Shown here: piece after piece, positions 1 through 8,583 of the stretch
Layout of the letters: the number at the start of each line of letters is the position of its first letter
Numbering within the stretch: the stretch's first letter is position 1
Assembly: GCA_002083395.1 (NCBI GenBank)
Contig: LWDH01000045.1
Span: 1 to 54,765, forward strand
Length of the DNA stretch: 54,765 nucleotides
Reading direction: 5' to 3'
Origin: Proteobacteria bacterium SG_bin4
GTDB lineage: Bacteria; Pseudomonadota; Gammaproteobacteria; Burkholderiales; Nitrosomonadaceae
Program-made: the position numbers and the translations under genes
The notes under the pieces: generated by a model
Database searches by the model: none
What the model saw: only the letters and a program-made list of their open reading frames with translations
Told to the model about the DNA's origin: nothing

Positions 1-2
1 CC

Positions 3-50
3 TGGAACGGCGCCAGCCGCGAAATTCTGAACAATCGCATCGTTCCTTAA
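3..50 (+). CDS. Possible 3' end of an upstream gene (partial)
   Basis: Frame 3 is open from the window edge to a TAA at 48-50 and reads as a short C-terminal tail ending in NNRIVP. The other two forward frames also close within the first 55 bases, so the choice of frame is weak. The family cannot be named from 15 residues. Confidence 0.25.
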   Translation, partial: WNGASREILNNRIVP

Positions 51-78
51 TCTAATAAGTTCATCTCCGGTAGTAACT

Positions 79-113
79 GTCCCAATGATCTGCTCCCCGC
101 AGGTTATTGGGAC
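79..113. other. Hairpin in leader of the first complete gene
   Basis: GTCCCAAT (79-86) pairs perfectly with ATTGGGAC (106-113), and the inner arms continue with a few mismatches. It lies between the possible upstream gene and the gene starting at 165. No T-run follows on either strand, so it is not a canonical intrinsic terminator. It could be a terminator-like or mRNA-leader structure. Confidence 0.35.
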
Positions 114-164
114 CAAAAAACAATAGCCATGAGTAAGAACCAAACAAGTAAAGGAGTTTCTAGA

Positions 165-716
165 ATGAAACATTTCATAAAAATATGGACGTCGGTTGCC
201 ATTCTCTCTGCAGCTTTGTATTCAGGATTCGCCACCGCACATGGCAAAGTAAATTTAGAAACCGATGCTTGTGTGCGAAATATGTCGGGCAGTATGATTC
301 ACCTTAGCACTTATCAGCCACAGTACGATCCGGAAGCCGAATATTGCACGGAAATCCCGAAAGAAGGTGAAACTTATTGGGTACTCGATCTCGTCGACCA
401 GGCTCTCCGCGATATGCCAATTGTTATAAAAATTGTCAGGGGTAGCGGTCAAGCACTGAGTGAGACAGTTGCAAGCATTTACTCTACCAATCATTCGGAT
501 GGCGTCATTAAAGGCCGCTTTGATCTGGATGAAGGCCAATACACGCTATTTGTAACGGGTGAAGGTGTTCCTCCACTGCATTACGAGTATCCTTTGCGGA
601 TACAGATGACCAATTACACGGAATTATTATTGAAAGCGATTCCCTACATTATCACTTTCTTGTTAATTGCATTCATCACCGATAAGCTACTCAAACGCAG
701 GCAATTGCGCCATTGA
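165..716 (+). CDS. Hypothetical exported, membrane-anchored protein
   Basis: This is a 183-residue protein of unknown function. The ATG at 165 is preferred over the longer frame because AAAGGAG lies just upstream and a typical signal peptide follows (MKHFIKIWTSVAILSAALYSGFATA-type, about 25 residues). The mature part is mainly polar and beta-rich, with two Cys that could pair. A hydrophobic segment near residues 155-175 is followed by a basic KRR tail, which predicts a periplasmic domain held in the inner membrane by a C-terminal helix. No family was recognised. It stands alone, and the next gene is on the opposite strand. Confidence 0.65.
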   Translation: MKHFIKIWTSVAILSAALYSGFATAHGKVNLETDACVRNMSGSMIHLSTYQPQYDPEAEYCTEIPKEGETYWVLDLVDQALRDMPIVIKIVRGSGQALSETVASIYSTNHSDGVIKGRFDLDEGQYTLFVTGEGVPPLHYEYPLRIQMTNYTELLLKAIPYIITFLLIAFITDKLLKRRQLRH

Positions 717-823
717 TAAAATCATAATAGCAAAGGCAATTTTATTTTACTTTCTCAAGTTGTAAAGGGAGGCGTCGGTGGCTGATTGTTTGTAACAAGA
801 TCATGCCACCGATTTGCTATTGT

Positions 824-1366
824 TTATTGTGGAGGTGGTGGCGGACTACCGGCAGGAGGTGGCGGAGGAACAAAATTTTCCGAAACCGCATTCATATTCT
901 TATTTGCAGAGTTTCTAAGAGATGAATTATTAATGATCTTGCCATTAACCGGAATCTTATGCCCCTTGGCATACATGCATTGAATATAGCTGTTATCGTA
1001 CCTTTCCTGACTTGCGTAACCTGATGCCGACGCTGTATTGGATCCAAGCAAGCTACCAAATAACAAACCAATCCCGGCACCTATCGCTGCGCCGTGACCT
1101 CCTCCAATCGCAGCGCCGGCAGCTGCACCTAAACCACTACCAAGCGCAGCGCTCTGCAACCCACTATACCTTGAAGCATGCCTTGGCGTATCACCGCCGA
1201 TTTGTTCGTGCGCATACTGCTTACATGCCATTTCATCCAATCGAAATTGATCAAAATTTTTACCATTGCCCGGTAATGCCATAACGCTTGGCCCTGAAGG
1301 CAAGTGAACACACCCGACCAGTAAGCCGGTCAATAGTAAAATACTTAAACTTCTGCGAGTGATCAT
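824..1366 (-). CDS. Glycine-zipper lipoprotein with proline-rich tail
   Basis: This 180-residue protein starts at an ATG preceded by GGGAGAAG. A signal peptide ends in the lipobox LLVGC, with lipidation predicted on Cys19, so the protein should sit in the outer membrane or periplasm. The centre is a glycine/alanine zipper (GAAAGAAIGGGHGAAIGAGIG, about residues 78-110) as in outer-membrane lipoproteins of the SlyB/17-kDa-antigen type. The C terminus ends in two short proline runs, which is unusual. Its exact role is unknown; a structural or envelope-stress role is an inference from the zipper alone. Confidence 0.7.
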   Translation of the reverse strand: MITRRSLSILLLTGLLVGCVHLPSGPSVMALPGNGKNFDQFRLDEMACKQYAHEQIGGDTPRHASRYSGLQSAALGSGLGAAAGAAIGGGHGAAIGAGIGLLFGSLLGSNTASASGYASQERYDNSYIQCMYAKGHKIPVNGKIINNSSLRNSANKNMNAVSENFVPPPPPAGSPPPPPQ

Positions 1367-1637
1367 AATTCTTCTCCCAATTTTTCACTTATCTACATCC
1401 CTTACTCTGCGCTATTGCTTATATTCATCTATCAGACATAACCCCCAAGCTTTGCAATTGATAATAGCGATTTCGAACTGAACAATGCCTGAACATTATG
1501 TTTGGGAGTTACTAAATCTCTGCAACCTTGTAAAACGCAGTTCAAGTTGTTTTACCTATAACCGTAAAAACTTAATCAAAAAACAAACGGATTTCTCACC
1601 TTCATCGACTATTCCAATATCATCAAGAAGCAAAGTA

Positions 1638-2675
1638 ATGGACAACCATAATCCACAAAGTCACGACAATAAGCATGGTGATACGAAAAAGGATCAATCT
1701 TGTCGCTCGTCAGTAAAAAATGCGTCCAATTTTCCATGGAAAAGCTTAATCTTGAGGATGCTTACTTGGATCATACTGGCTTTCATTGTATTGACCTTGT
1801 TTGATCAATTGCGCGCACTTCAAAGCACTGATTTAGATTCTTCAATAACCTCGCGTATTTCTTCGTTCGAAGTGCAAACCTGCAGTGAATTGCCAATTCA
1901 TGGATCAGCTTATATGATCGATCCATCGATCATGCAGCGCACGGATGTGGGCTATGCTGGTTTGGAAATTCGCAATGATTATGATTACCCGATGGTTGCA
2001 TTATTGCTGGACATCACGACCAATAAACAATTGCTCGCGCTCTCGATTCATTCCGGTCATACAATGCAACTCAGCGTGCCGATCGGAAACTACGGGATGA
2101 AAATATTGATTGGTTCTAAATGGTGCAACCTGGACGACGGCTTTACCGACGGCGCAGCTGTGTCTGTGGCGGATGGCATCGCTGTTCCCGCTGGTTCTAC
2201 AACTTCTCTGCATTTTAGCGGTTCCGGTCTGCACCCCATTCAACTGGCGCTCGCATATAGCCAGTCGATACCTGTACACACACAAACAATGGATCACTCT
2301 GCAGAAGCGATCGGAGTCGGTGAACTTGAACTGAAGCAGACGCGTGACGGCCATTATCTGACTTCAGGAAGCGTAAATGGTACACCAGTCGTATTTATGA
2401 TCGATACTGGCGCAACTGCCGTCTCCATTTCGTCGGCTACGGCTCTGCTTGCAGGTATCCGCGATTGCACTCCGCTTCAGGCGGCTACCGCTAACGGACA
2501 AGTCAACGCCTGTATCGCCAAAGCAGCTGAAATCACTTTTGGATCATTCAAACTCGCGAATGTCGATGTGGCCATCATGCCGGACATGCCAGGAGAGTCG
2601 TTACTGGGAATGAACGTATTGCGCAATTTCCGCATCGAACAAGTAAATCGGATCATGCGCATTTCCACACCCTAA
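1638..2675 (+). CDS. Membrane-anchored retropepsin-like aspartic protease
   Basis: The protein of 345 residues belongs to the TIGR02281-type clan AA aspartic proteases. The C-terminal 110 residues carry the hallmark hydrophobic-DTGA motif (IDTGATAVSI, catalytic Asp about residue 256), then the second conserved block ending LLGMNVLRNF. One such domain has a single Asp, so it must act as a dimer, as retropepsins do. The N terminus is a polar cytoplasmic stretch, one transmembrane helix at about residues 37-55, then a linker domain of unknown type (about 75-240). The frame is open back to 1485, but the ATG at 1638 gives the more natural protein. The start is uncertain because no strong ribosome site is visible at either position. 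Confidence 0.7.
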   Translation: MDNHNPQSHDNKHGDTKKDQSCRSSVKNASNFPWKSLILRMLTWIILAFIVLTLFDQLRALQSTDLDSSITSRISSFEVQTCSELPIHGSAYMIDPSIMQRTDVGYAGLEIRNDYDYPMVALLLDITTNKQLLALSIHSGHTMQLSVPIGNYGMKILIGSKWCNLDDGFTDGAAVSVADGIAVPAGSTTSLHFSGSGLHPIQLALAYSQSIPVHTQTMDHSAEAIGVGELELKQTRDGHYLTSGSVNGTPVVFMIDTGATAVSISSATALLAGIRDCTPLQAATANGQVNACIAKAAEITFGSFKLANVDVAIMPDMPGESLLGMNVLRNFRIEQVNRIMRISTP

Positions 2676-2815
2676 ATATATCCACGAACCTCAGTTATCG
2701 CGCAAATAACTCGAGCGATTGCATTTTTACCGATTAAAATATCGTGATGCAACACCTGAACATTCCTGTCTAACAACCCCATATTTATTTTTCGAACAAC
2801 ACATCGGAGAAAATA

Positions 2816-3664
2816 ATGAAATTACTCAGTTGGAACATCCAATGGGGGCGCGGTATGGATGGCGATGTCGATCTCCAGCGTATCGTTCGGACAATTCATC
2901 GATTAGGTGACTTCGATATCATCTGTCTGCAGGAAGTCGCGGTCAATTTTCCCGGTTTACCGGGAAGCCGTAGCGACGATCAGATAGCCATACTGTCGGC
3001 GTTACTTCCTGGCTATAGTGTGATTTACGGGATTGGAACCGATATCCCGGATGGACCTGGTAGCCGCAGTCAATTCGGCAATGTCATTTTCAGCCGTCTC
3101 CCTGTCGGTCAAGTATGGCGGCATCTCTTGCCCTGGCAAGCGGAATTATCCACACCCAGCATGCAGCGTGTGCTGGTAGAAGCCGTGGTAACGACAAGCA
3201 TCGGATCGATTCGTATCATGACCACGCATCTGGAATATTACTCGCAGCGGCAACGTGAAATGCAAATTGATGCCATTCGTCATTTACACCAAGAGGCATG
3301 TAGCATGTCGCATCGCAAATTGTTACCAGAAGAACAAGGCGGAACCTTCGAAGTATTTCCCAGACCCAAAGAAGCGATTTTATGCGGTGATCTGAATTTC
3401 CCAGCAACAGCTCCTGAGCATGCGCAGATCCTGGCGCCATTCGATGATGACACACCGGCATTTCATGATACTTGGTCTCTGTTAAATCCATGGGTACCTC
3501 ATGCACCCACTGTCGGAATTCATCCGGTTGATTTTGTCGATCACCCCGAATGCTTCGACTTTGTGTTAATCACCGATGGTTTAGTGAAACATTTAAAACA
3601 ACATGGCAGTGATGCGGAAACTACCGCTTCCGATCATCAACCGGTTTGGGTGGAATTGAATTGA
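2816..3664 (+). CDS. Endonuclease/exonuclease/phosphatase family protein
   Basis: This 282-residue protein has the full motif series of the EEP (DNase I-like) fold: SWNIQWG at the N terminus, the metal-binding Glu in CLQEV, the TTHLEYY block with the catalytic His, GDLNFP, and a terminal SDHQPV. Members hydrolyse phosphodiester or phosphomonoester bonds in nucleic acids, phospholipids or inositides, and the substrate cannot be read from sequence. There is no signal peptide, so it is predicted to be cytoplasmic. The ATG follows a GGAGA ribosome site. The gene appears monocistronic. Confidence 0.8.
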   Translation: MKLLSWNIQWGRGMDGDVDLQRIVRTIHRLGDFDIICLQEVAVNFPGLPGSRSDDQIAILSALLPGYSVIYGIGTDIPDGPGSRSQFGNVIFSRLPVGQVWRHLLPWQAELSTPSMQRVLVEAVVTTSIGSIRIMTTHLEYYSQRQREMQIDAIRHLHQEACSMSHRKLLPEEQGGTFEVFPRPKEAILCGDLNFPATAPEHAQILAPFDDDTPAFHDTWSLLNPWVPHAPTVGIHPVDFVDHPECFDFVLITDGLVKHLKQHGSDAETTASDHQPVWVELN

Positions 3665-3784
3665 GGATATATTGAATTATTACACGCGCAGTTTACCATT
3701 CATTGCGCGGAATTCGCGGCTTCGTCTCTCGATTGGATCAGTTTAGTTAACCGGTGTTTCGTATTGGATCACTGCCGGATTCAT

Positions 3785-4720
3785 TCAAAAAATCCGGTTA
3801 CCGAAGCTCTCAAAGTAATGTTGATCAATTTCATCTCGGGTAAATTGATGATTTTGCCCGCCACGTTGCGCAATTTTCAGCGACCCCATCAGCGAACCCA
3901 GTTGTCCAGCCGTTTGCCAATCGAAGCCATTGACAATGCCGTATAACAAGCCGGCCCGATAAGCATCGCCGCAACCGGTCGGATCAACGATTGCTTTTGG
4001 TTTGACGCAAGGAATTTTATATTGCTTGCCACCAGCATAGATAATCGAACCTTCCGCACCCAAAGTAATAATCAACGCTTTGGCATGATTCGCCAGACTC
4101 TCCAAGCTGCACCCAGTCCGGTCCTGCAACAGCTGACCTTCATAGTCGTTCACCGTAATATAATCAGCTTTGTCGATAAAATTAAGAAGCTCTTCCCCAT
4201 TATACATCGGCAATCCTTGCCCCGGATCGAAGACAAAAGGAATTCCGGCTTCATGAAATTCCCGCGCGTGTTGCATCATCCCGTCGCGACCATCCGGTGC
4301 AATGATGCCTAAACGAATACCTCGCGTATCTTTCACCGAATTCAGATGAGAGAAATTCATAGCCCCCGGATGAAACGCCGTGATTTGATTATCAGCCAGA
4401 TCGGTAGTAATGAAGGCTTGCGCGGTAAACGTATCAGGAATGTGACGAACATGTTCCTGAGTCAAGTTCAAATGTTCGAAGCGAGTTTTATAAGGCGCAT
4501 AATCATCACCAACGGTAGCCATCATGACCGGTTCACCGCCCAGCATTTTCAAATTGTAAGCAATATTCCCTGCGCATCCGCCAAACTCACGCCGCATTTC
4601 CGGAACCAGAAATGCGACGTTCAAAACATGAATTTTTTCCGGCAAAATATGATTTTTGAAATGATCCGGAAAGACCATAATATTGTCGTATGCGATAGAA
4701 CCGCAAATCAAAGTGCGCAT
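3785..4720 (-). CDS. PfkB-family kinase, adenosine-kinase-like
   Basis: The protein has 311 residues and is a ribokinase-fold sugar/nucleoside kinase. The N terminus (CGSIAYDNIMVFP), the GG-GNIAYNLKMLGG signature and the C-terminal DPTGCGDAYRAGLL motif with the catalytic Asp in GCGD are all present. The overall pattern (PEKIHVLNVAFLV, FHPGAM, TVNDYEG) resembles the bacterial adenosine kinase type known from mycobacteria, so phosphorylation of adenosine to AMP is the likeliest reaction. Another nucleoside or sugar remains possible. It is the last gene of the leftward gcv gene string, 42 bp after gcvPB, so it may be co-transcribed. Confidence 0.75.
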   Translation of the reverse strand: MRTLICGSIAYDNIMVFPDHFKNHILPEKIHVLNVAFLVPEMRREFGGCAGNIAYNLKMLGGEPVMMATVGDDYAPYKTRFEHLNLTQEHVRHIPDTFTAQAFITTDLADNQITAFHPGAMNFSHLNSVKDTRGIRLGIIAPDGRDGMMQHAREFHEAGIPFVFDPGQGLPMYNGEELLNFIDKADYITVNDYEGQLLQDRTGCSLESLANHAKALIITLGAEGSIIYAGGKQYKIPCVKPKAIVDPTGCGDAYRAGLLYGIVNGFDWQTAGQLGSLMGSLKIAQRGGQNHQFTRDEIDQHYFESFGNRIF

Positions 4721-4762
4721 GGATTTAAGATCAAAATTGAGAGGAATAACGAATTTTATTAA

Positions 4763-6214
4763 TTAAACGCCAGGCTTCCAGGCCAGATCCAGTTCCCGCG
4801 CCGCTTTAACATCATCCAGCTTACGCACCGACATGGTATGCGGTGCACCTTTGACCATATCTGGTTGCGATTCGATCTCTTGCAGAATCTCCTTCATCGA
4901 TTCCACAAATGCATCCAGCGTTTCTTTTGATTCCGTCTCCGCCGGCTCGATCAACAAACACTCAGGCACCAACAGCGGGAAATAGGTAGTCGGCGCATGA
5001 TAGCCTTTATCCAATAGGCGTTTAGCCAAATTCATCGCGGTTACACCGGTCTTGTCCTTAATGTCCTTCATGGTGACAATAAACTCGTGACTGGCGCGGC
5101 GATTCGGGTAGGCAATTTCAAAACCCGCTTTACGCAATTCCGCCATCAAATAATTCGCATTCAGGGTTGCGAATTCGGAAATGCGATGCATGCCGTCGAT
5201 TCCAAGCAAGCGGACATAAATATATGCGCGCAGCAATACGCCCGCATTGCCCATATGTGCGGACAAACGTCCGATCGTCTGCGGTTTGTCTTTTTCTGTC
5301 ACCCAGCGGTAACGATCGCCGTCTTTCGCGACAAATGGAATCGGCATAAATGGCAACAAGCGTTCGGCTACACCTACCGGTGCAGAACCAGGGCCGCCGC
5401 CGCCGTGCGGTGTCGAAAAGGTTTTATGCAGATTGATATGAATTACATCAAACCCCATGTCGCCCGGTTTGACTTTACCCAGTACCGCATTCAAATTGGC
5501 GCCGTCGTAATACAACAACCCCCCGGCGGCATGTACGACACGGCTCATTTCTGCAACATTTTTCTCGAATACTCCCAATGTCGATGGATTGGTCAGCATC
5601 AGTCCTGCTGTTTGCGGCCCAACGGCCGCTTTCAATGCATCCAAATCGACATTGCCGTCTTTGTCGGTCGCGATTTCAACCACTTTAAAACCGCACATCA
5701 CCGCAGTTGCCGGGTTGGTGCCGTGCGCCGCATCCGGCACGATGATCTCGGTGCGCGCAAAATCGCCACGCGATTCGTGATACGCGCGTATCATCATCAC
5801 ACCGATCAATTCACCTTGGGCTCCGGCCATTGGCGTCAAACTGACTCCCGCCATACCGGTAACGGACTTAAGAATTTCCTGCAACTCATACATACACGCG
5901 AGAAAACCCTGTCCGGTATCTTCGGGCGCCAACGGATGCCGGGATAAATATTGCGGTAACATTGCCAGCGAGTTACATGCGCGCGGATTGTATTTCATCG
6001 TGCACGAACCCAGCGGGTAAAACTCCGTATCAATCGAGAAGTTCTTTTGCGACAACCGCGTGTAATGGCGCACAGTATCCATTTCGGAGACTTCCGGCAA
6101 CAATACCTGTGATTTGCGCAACAAGTTTTTTGGAATTGCCGATTTGCCGGCTACTTTAGCCGGTGATTGAGAATAGTTGAGACGTCCTTTGCGCGAGTGT
6201 TCGAATATCAGCAT
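4763..6214 (-). CDS. gcvPB: Glycine dehydrogenase (decarboxylating) subunit 2
   Basis: This is the PLP-binding half of the split P-protein of the glycine cleavage system, which decarboxylates glycine and passes the aminomethyl group to lipoyl-GcvH. The PLP lysine is in the motif NLHKTFSTPHGGGGPG (about residue 264). The FSIDTEFYPLGSCTMKYNPR block and the AGAQGEL block are typical of subunit 2. Two in-frame starts exist, TTG at 6226 and ATG at 6214; I chose the ATG, which gives 483 residues and the usual MLIFEHSRKGR start. It follows tpx by fewer than 20 bp and is separated from its partner subunit gcvPA by that gene. Confidence 0.95.
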   Translation of the reverse strand: MLIFEHSRKGRLNYSQSPAKVAGKSAIPKNLLRKSQVLLPEVSEMDTVRHYTRLSQKNFSIDTEFYPLGSCTMKYNPRACNSLAMLPQYLSRHPLAPEDTGQGFLACMYELQEILKSVTGMAGVSLTPMAGAQGELIGVMMIRAYHESRGDFARTEIIVPDAAHGTNPATAVMCGFKVVEIATDKDGNVDLDALKAAVGPQTAGLMLTNPSTLGVFEKNVAEMSRVVHAAGGLLYYDGANLNAVLGKVKPGDMGFDVIHINLHKTFSTPHGGGGPGSAPVGVAERLLPFMPIPFVAKDGDRYRWVTEKDKPQTIGRLSAHMGNAGVLLRAYIYVRLLGIDGMHRISEFATLNANYLMAELRKAGFEIAYPNRRASHEFIVTMKDIKDKTGVTAMNLAKRLLDKGYHAPTTYFPLLVPECLLIEPAETESKETLDAFVESMKEILQEIESQPDMVKGAPHTMSVRKLDDVKAARELDLAWKPGV

Positions 6215-6232
6215 GATTATGTTCAAAGAAAA

Positions 6233-6730
6233 TTATTGCTTTAATGCAGCCATGGCTGCGTCATAATTGGGTTCGTCGGCGATTTCTGGAACCAGTTCGG
6301 CGTGGATTATTTTGTCTTTTTCATCCAGTACGATGATTGCGCGCGCTGTGATGCCGCCAAACGGACTGTCGGCGATAAAAACACCATAATCTTTCATGAA
6401 ATTGGCGCCGCGCATAGTTGATAGCGTAACCACTTTATCCAAGCCTTCGGCATCGCAAAACCGGCTCATCGCAAACGGCAAATCCGCCGCAATGATCAAC
6501 ACCACGGTATTGTCCATGTTGCTTGCCTGTTGATTGAATTTCCGTGTCGACAACGCGCATACTGGCGTATCAAGGCTAGGCAGGATACTTAAGACTTTTT
6601 TCTTACCCGCGAAATTTGCCAATGTGACGTCTTGCAAATCTCTATTAACCAAAGAGAACGCAGGGGCCTGTTGCCCAACTTTGGGAAAAGTGCCTTCGAT
6701 TTTAATGGGTTTACCTTTAAGAGTGACCAT
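6233..6730 (-). CDS. tpx: Thiol peroxidase (Tpx-type peroxiredoxin)
   Basis: A 165-residue atypical two-cysteine peroxiredoxin that reduces hydrogen peroxide and alkyl hydroperoxides using thioredoxin. The peroxidatic Cys58 lies in PSLDTPVCALSTRKFN and the resolving Cys92 in FAMSRFCDAEGL, the spacing known for Tpx. There is no signal peptide, so it is cytoplasmic. The gene lies inside the glycine cleavage operon, between the two P-protein subunit genes, with gaps of 32 bp upstream and under 20 bp downstream. It is therefore probably transcribed with them and subject to the same glycine riboswitch. Confidence 0.93.
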   Translation of the reverse strand: MVTLKGKPIKIEGTFPKVGQQAPAFSLVNRDLQDVTLANFAGKKKVLSILPSLDTPVCALSTRKFNQQASNMDNTVVLIIAADLPFAMSRFCDAEGLDKVVTLSTMRGANFMKDYGVFIADSPFGGITARAIIVLDEKDKIIHAELVPEIADEPNYDAAMAALKQ

Positions 6731-6762
6731 GTTGTTTCCTTTCTATTGATTATAAGATGACA

Positions 6763-8115
6763 TTAGCTTAATGCTTGTTTCATTGCGGTCGCATAATTGT
6801 GCAAATCACCAGTGGTTTTGGTTTCAGTTGCACAAACCAGCAATGCATTGCCCAGTTCCGGATAATGCGCTTGCAAATCGAACCCGCCTAAAATGCCTTT
6901 CTGTCTCAGTTGCGTCAACACGCCAGCGGTCGCTTTTGGCAATGTCAGTGCCGCTTCATGGAAGGTAATGCCGCTGAATGTCCGTTTCACACCGCTAATT
7001 TTTTCCATTTGTTCGACCAATTCCAAGGTATTGGCATGCGATTGCGCTGCAATCCGGCGCAACCCTTCCGGTCCTACCAGCGACATAAAAATGGTCGCCG
7101 CAGTAACCATCAGGCCTTGGTTGGTACAAATATTGGAAGTCGCTTTAGAGCGGCGGATATGCTGCTCGCGCGCTTGCAATGTCAATACAAAACCTTCTTT
7201 GCCATCCAGATCGGTAGTACGGCCAATAATCCTTCCGGGCATTTGACGCACCAAATCATTCTTACATGCCATGAAACCGAAATAAGGACCACCGCTGGAA
7301 AGCGGAATGCCTAACGGCTGACCTTCGCCAACCGCGATATCGGCCCCTTTGCTGCCCCATTCTCCAGGTGGTGTCAGCATCGCTAATGCAGTCGGGTTAA
7401 CCACGCCGATAGCAAACGAATTTTTGCTATGCGCCCAATCGGTTAGCTCATCGACTTGCTCCAGCACGCCAAAAAAATTCGGCTGCGGAATCACCAATGC
7501 GGCAAAATCGCCATAATCCGTTTTGCTGATCGCGACCAGGTCGGCTTGACCGGTTTTGGCATCGTACGGTAATTCAACCACTTCGATTTTCTGATTGCTG
7601 ACGATCGCGCGCACTACTTGGCGGTACACCGGATGCACGGTTTTCGGAATCAAGATCTTGCGTGATGTTTTATGCGAACGCACCGCCATCAACGCCGCTT
7701 CCGCCAATGCCGTCGCACCGTCGTACATACTGGCGTTGGAAACATCCATACCGGTCAGCGACGCCATCATCGATTGGTATTCGTACAGCAGCTGCAATGT
7801 ACCCTGACTGGCTTCCGCTTGATAAGGCGTATACGAAGAATAAAATTCGCCACGTGTGGTAATTTGCCATACAGCCGCCGGAATGTGATGCTCATACGCA
7901 CCGGCGCCGATGAAATTCTGGTAAAAACCGTCTTGATTGGCACGCTCCAGCATCAGGCGGGTAATTTCCAATTCACTGAGGCCGGGGGGAACACCGGTTA
8001 ATTCGCCGCTGACGAGTTCCTTGGGAATTTCATCAAACAGATCTTCGATTGACTTGGCGCCGATGCTGGCTAGCATCTCAGCGATATCTTCTTCGGTATG
8101 AGGGATAAACGGCAT
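6763..8115 (-). CDS. gcvPA: Glycine dehydrogenase (decarboxylating) subunit 1
   Basis: This 450-residue protein is the N-terminal half of the split P-protein; with GcvPB it forms the heterotetrameric glycine decarboxylase. Typical blocks are visible: FIGAGAYEHHIPAAVW and YTPYQAEASQGTLQ near the N terminus, NASMYDG, and TSNICTNQGL towards the C terminus. It lacks the PLP lysine, as expected for this subunit. It lies 45 bp downstream of gcvH in the same operon. Confidence 0.95.
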   Translation of the reverse strand: MPFIPHTEEDIAEMLASIGAKSIEDLFDEIPKELVSGELTGVPPGLSELEITRLMLERANQDGFYQNFIGAGAYEHHIPAAVWQITTRGEFYSSYTPYQAEASQGTLQLLYEYQSMMASLTGMDVSNASMYDGATALAEAALMAVRSHKTSRKILIPKTVHPVYRQVVRAIVSNQKIEVVELPYDAKTGQADLVAISKTDYGDFAALVIPQPNFFGVLEQVDELTDWAHSKNSFAIGVVNPTALAMLTPPGEWGSKGADIAVGEGQPLGIPLSSGGPYFGFMACKNDLVRQMPGRIIGRTTDLDGKEGFVLTLQAREQHIRRSKATSNICTNQGLMVTAATIFMSLVGPEGLRRIAAQSHANTLELVEQMEKISGVKRTFSGITFHEAALTLPKATAGVLTQLRQKGILGGFDLQAHYPELGNALLVCATETKTTGDLHNYATAMKQALS

Positions 8116-8160
8116 GATTTAACTCGATAAACTTAAAAAATATAATTTATACAACTGCAA

Positions 8161-8550
8161 TTAATGGTCTTCGCTTTCGACCAGTTCGTTATATGCGGTC
8201 GCATCCAATAAACCGTCGATTTCTGCAGGATTACTGGGTTTCATTTTGAATAACCAGGCGGAATAAGCATCTTCGTTAATTTTTCCGGGCTCATCGACCA
8301 GTGGTGAGTTAACGGCAATCACTTCGCCGGAGATTGGCGCATACACATCGGCAGCGGCTTTAACAGACTCGGCAACCGCACATTCTTCCTTTTGCTTCAA
8401 TTGACGGCCGACATCCGGCAATTCAACGAACACCATGTCGCCGAGTAATTCCTGGGCATGATGGGAAATCCCGACCGTCACCGTGCCGTCGGCTTCAGAT
8501 TTCACCCATTCATGGGATTTACTATATTTCAGATTTGTTGGAATACTCAT
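8161..8550 (-). CDS. gcvH: Glycine cleavage system H protein
   Basis: The 129-residue lipoyl carrier of the glycine cleavage system shuttles the aminomethyl intermediate between P and T proteins. The lipoylated lysine is Lys64 in the ESVKAAADVYAP motif, and the surrounding hairpin is complete. It sits 33 bp after gcvT and 45 bp before gcvPA. Lipoylation would be supplied by LipB and LipA, encoded about 10 kb away in this window. Confidence 0.96.
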   Translation of the reverse strand: MSIPTNLKYSKSHEWVKSEADGTVTVGISHHAQELLGDMVFVELPDVGRQLKQKEECAVAESVKAAADVYAPISGEVIAVNSPLVDEPGKINEDAYSAWLFKMKPSNPAEIDGLLDATAYNELVESEDH

Positions 8551-8583
8551 AAATTAGCTCCAGAAAAAATTACGTGTAAATGT

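Noticed and set aside
3..50. Assignment of the left-edge fragment to a named family
   Set aside because: Fifteen residues are too few; only the open frame and stop can be stated.
5087..5947. 286-residue open frame antisense to gcvPB
   Set aside because: Shadow of gcvPB; no recognisable family and no ribosome site.
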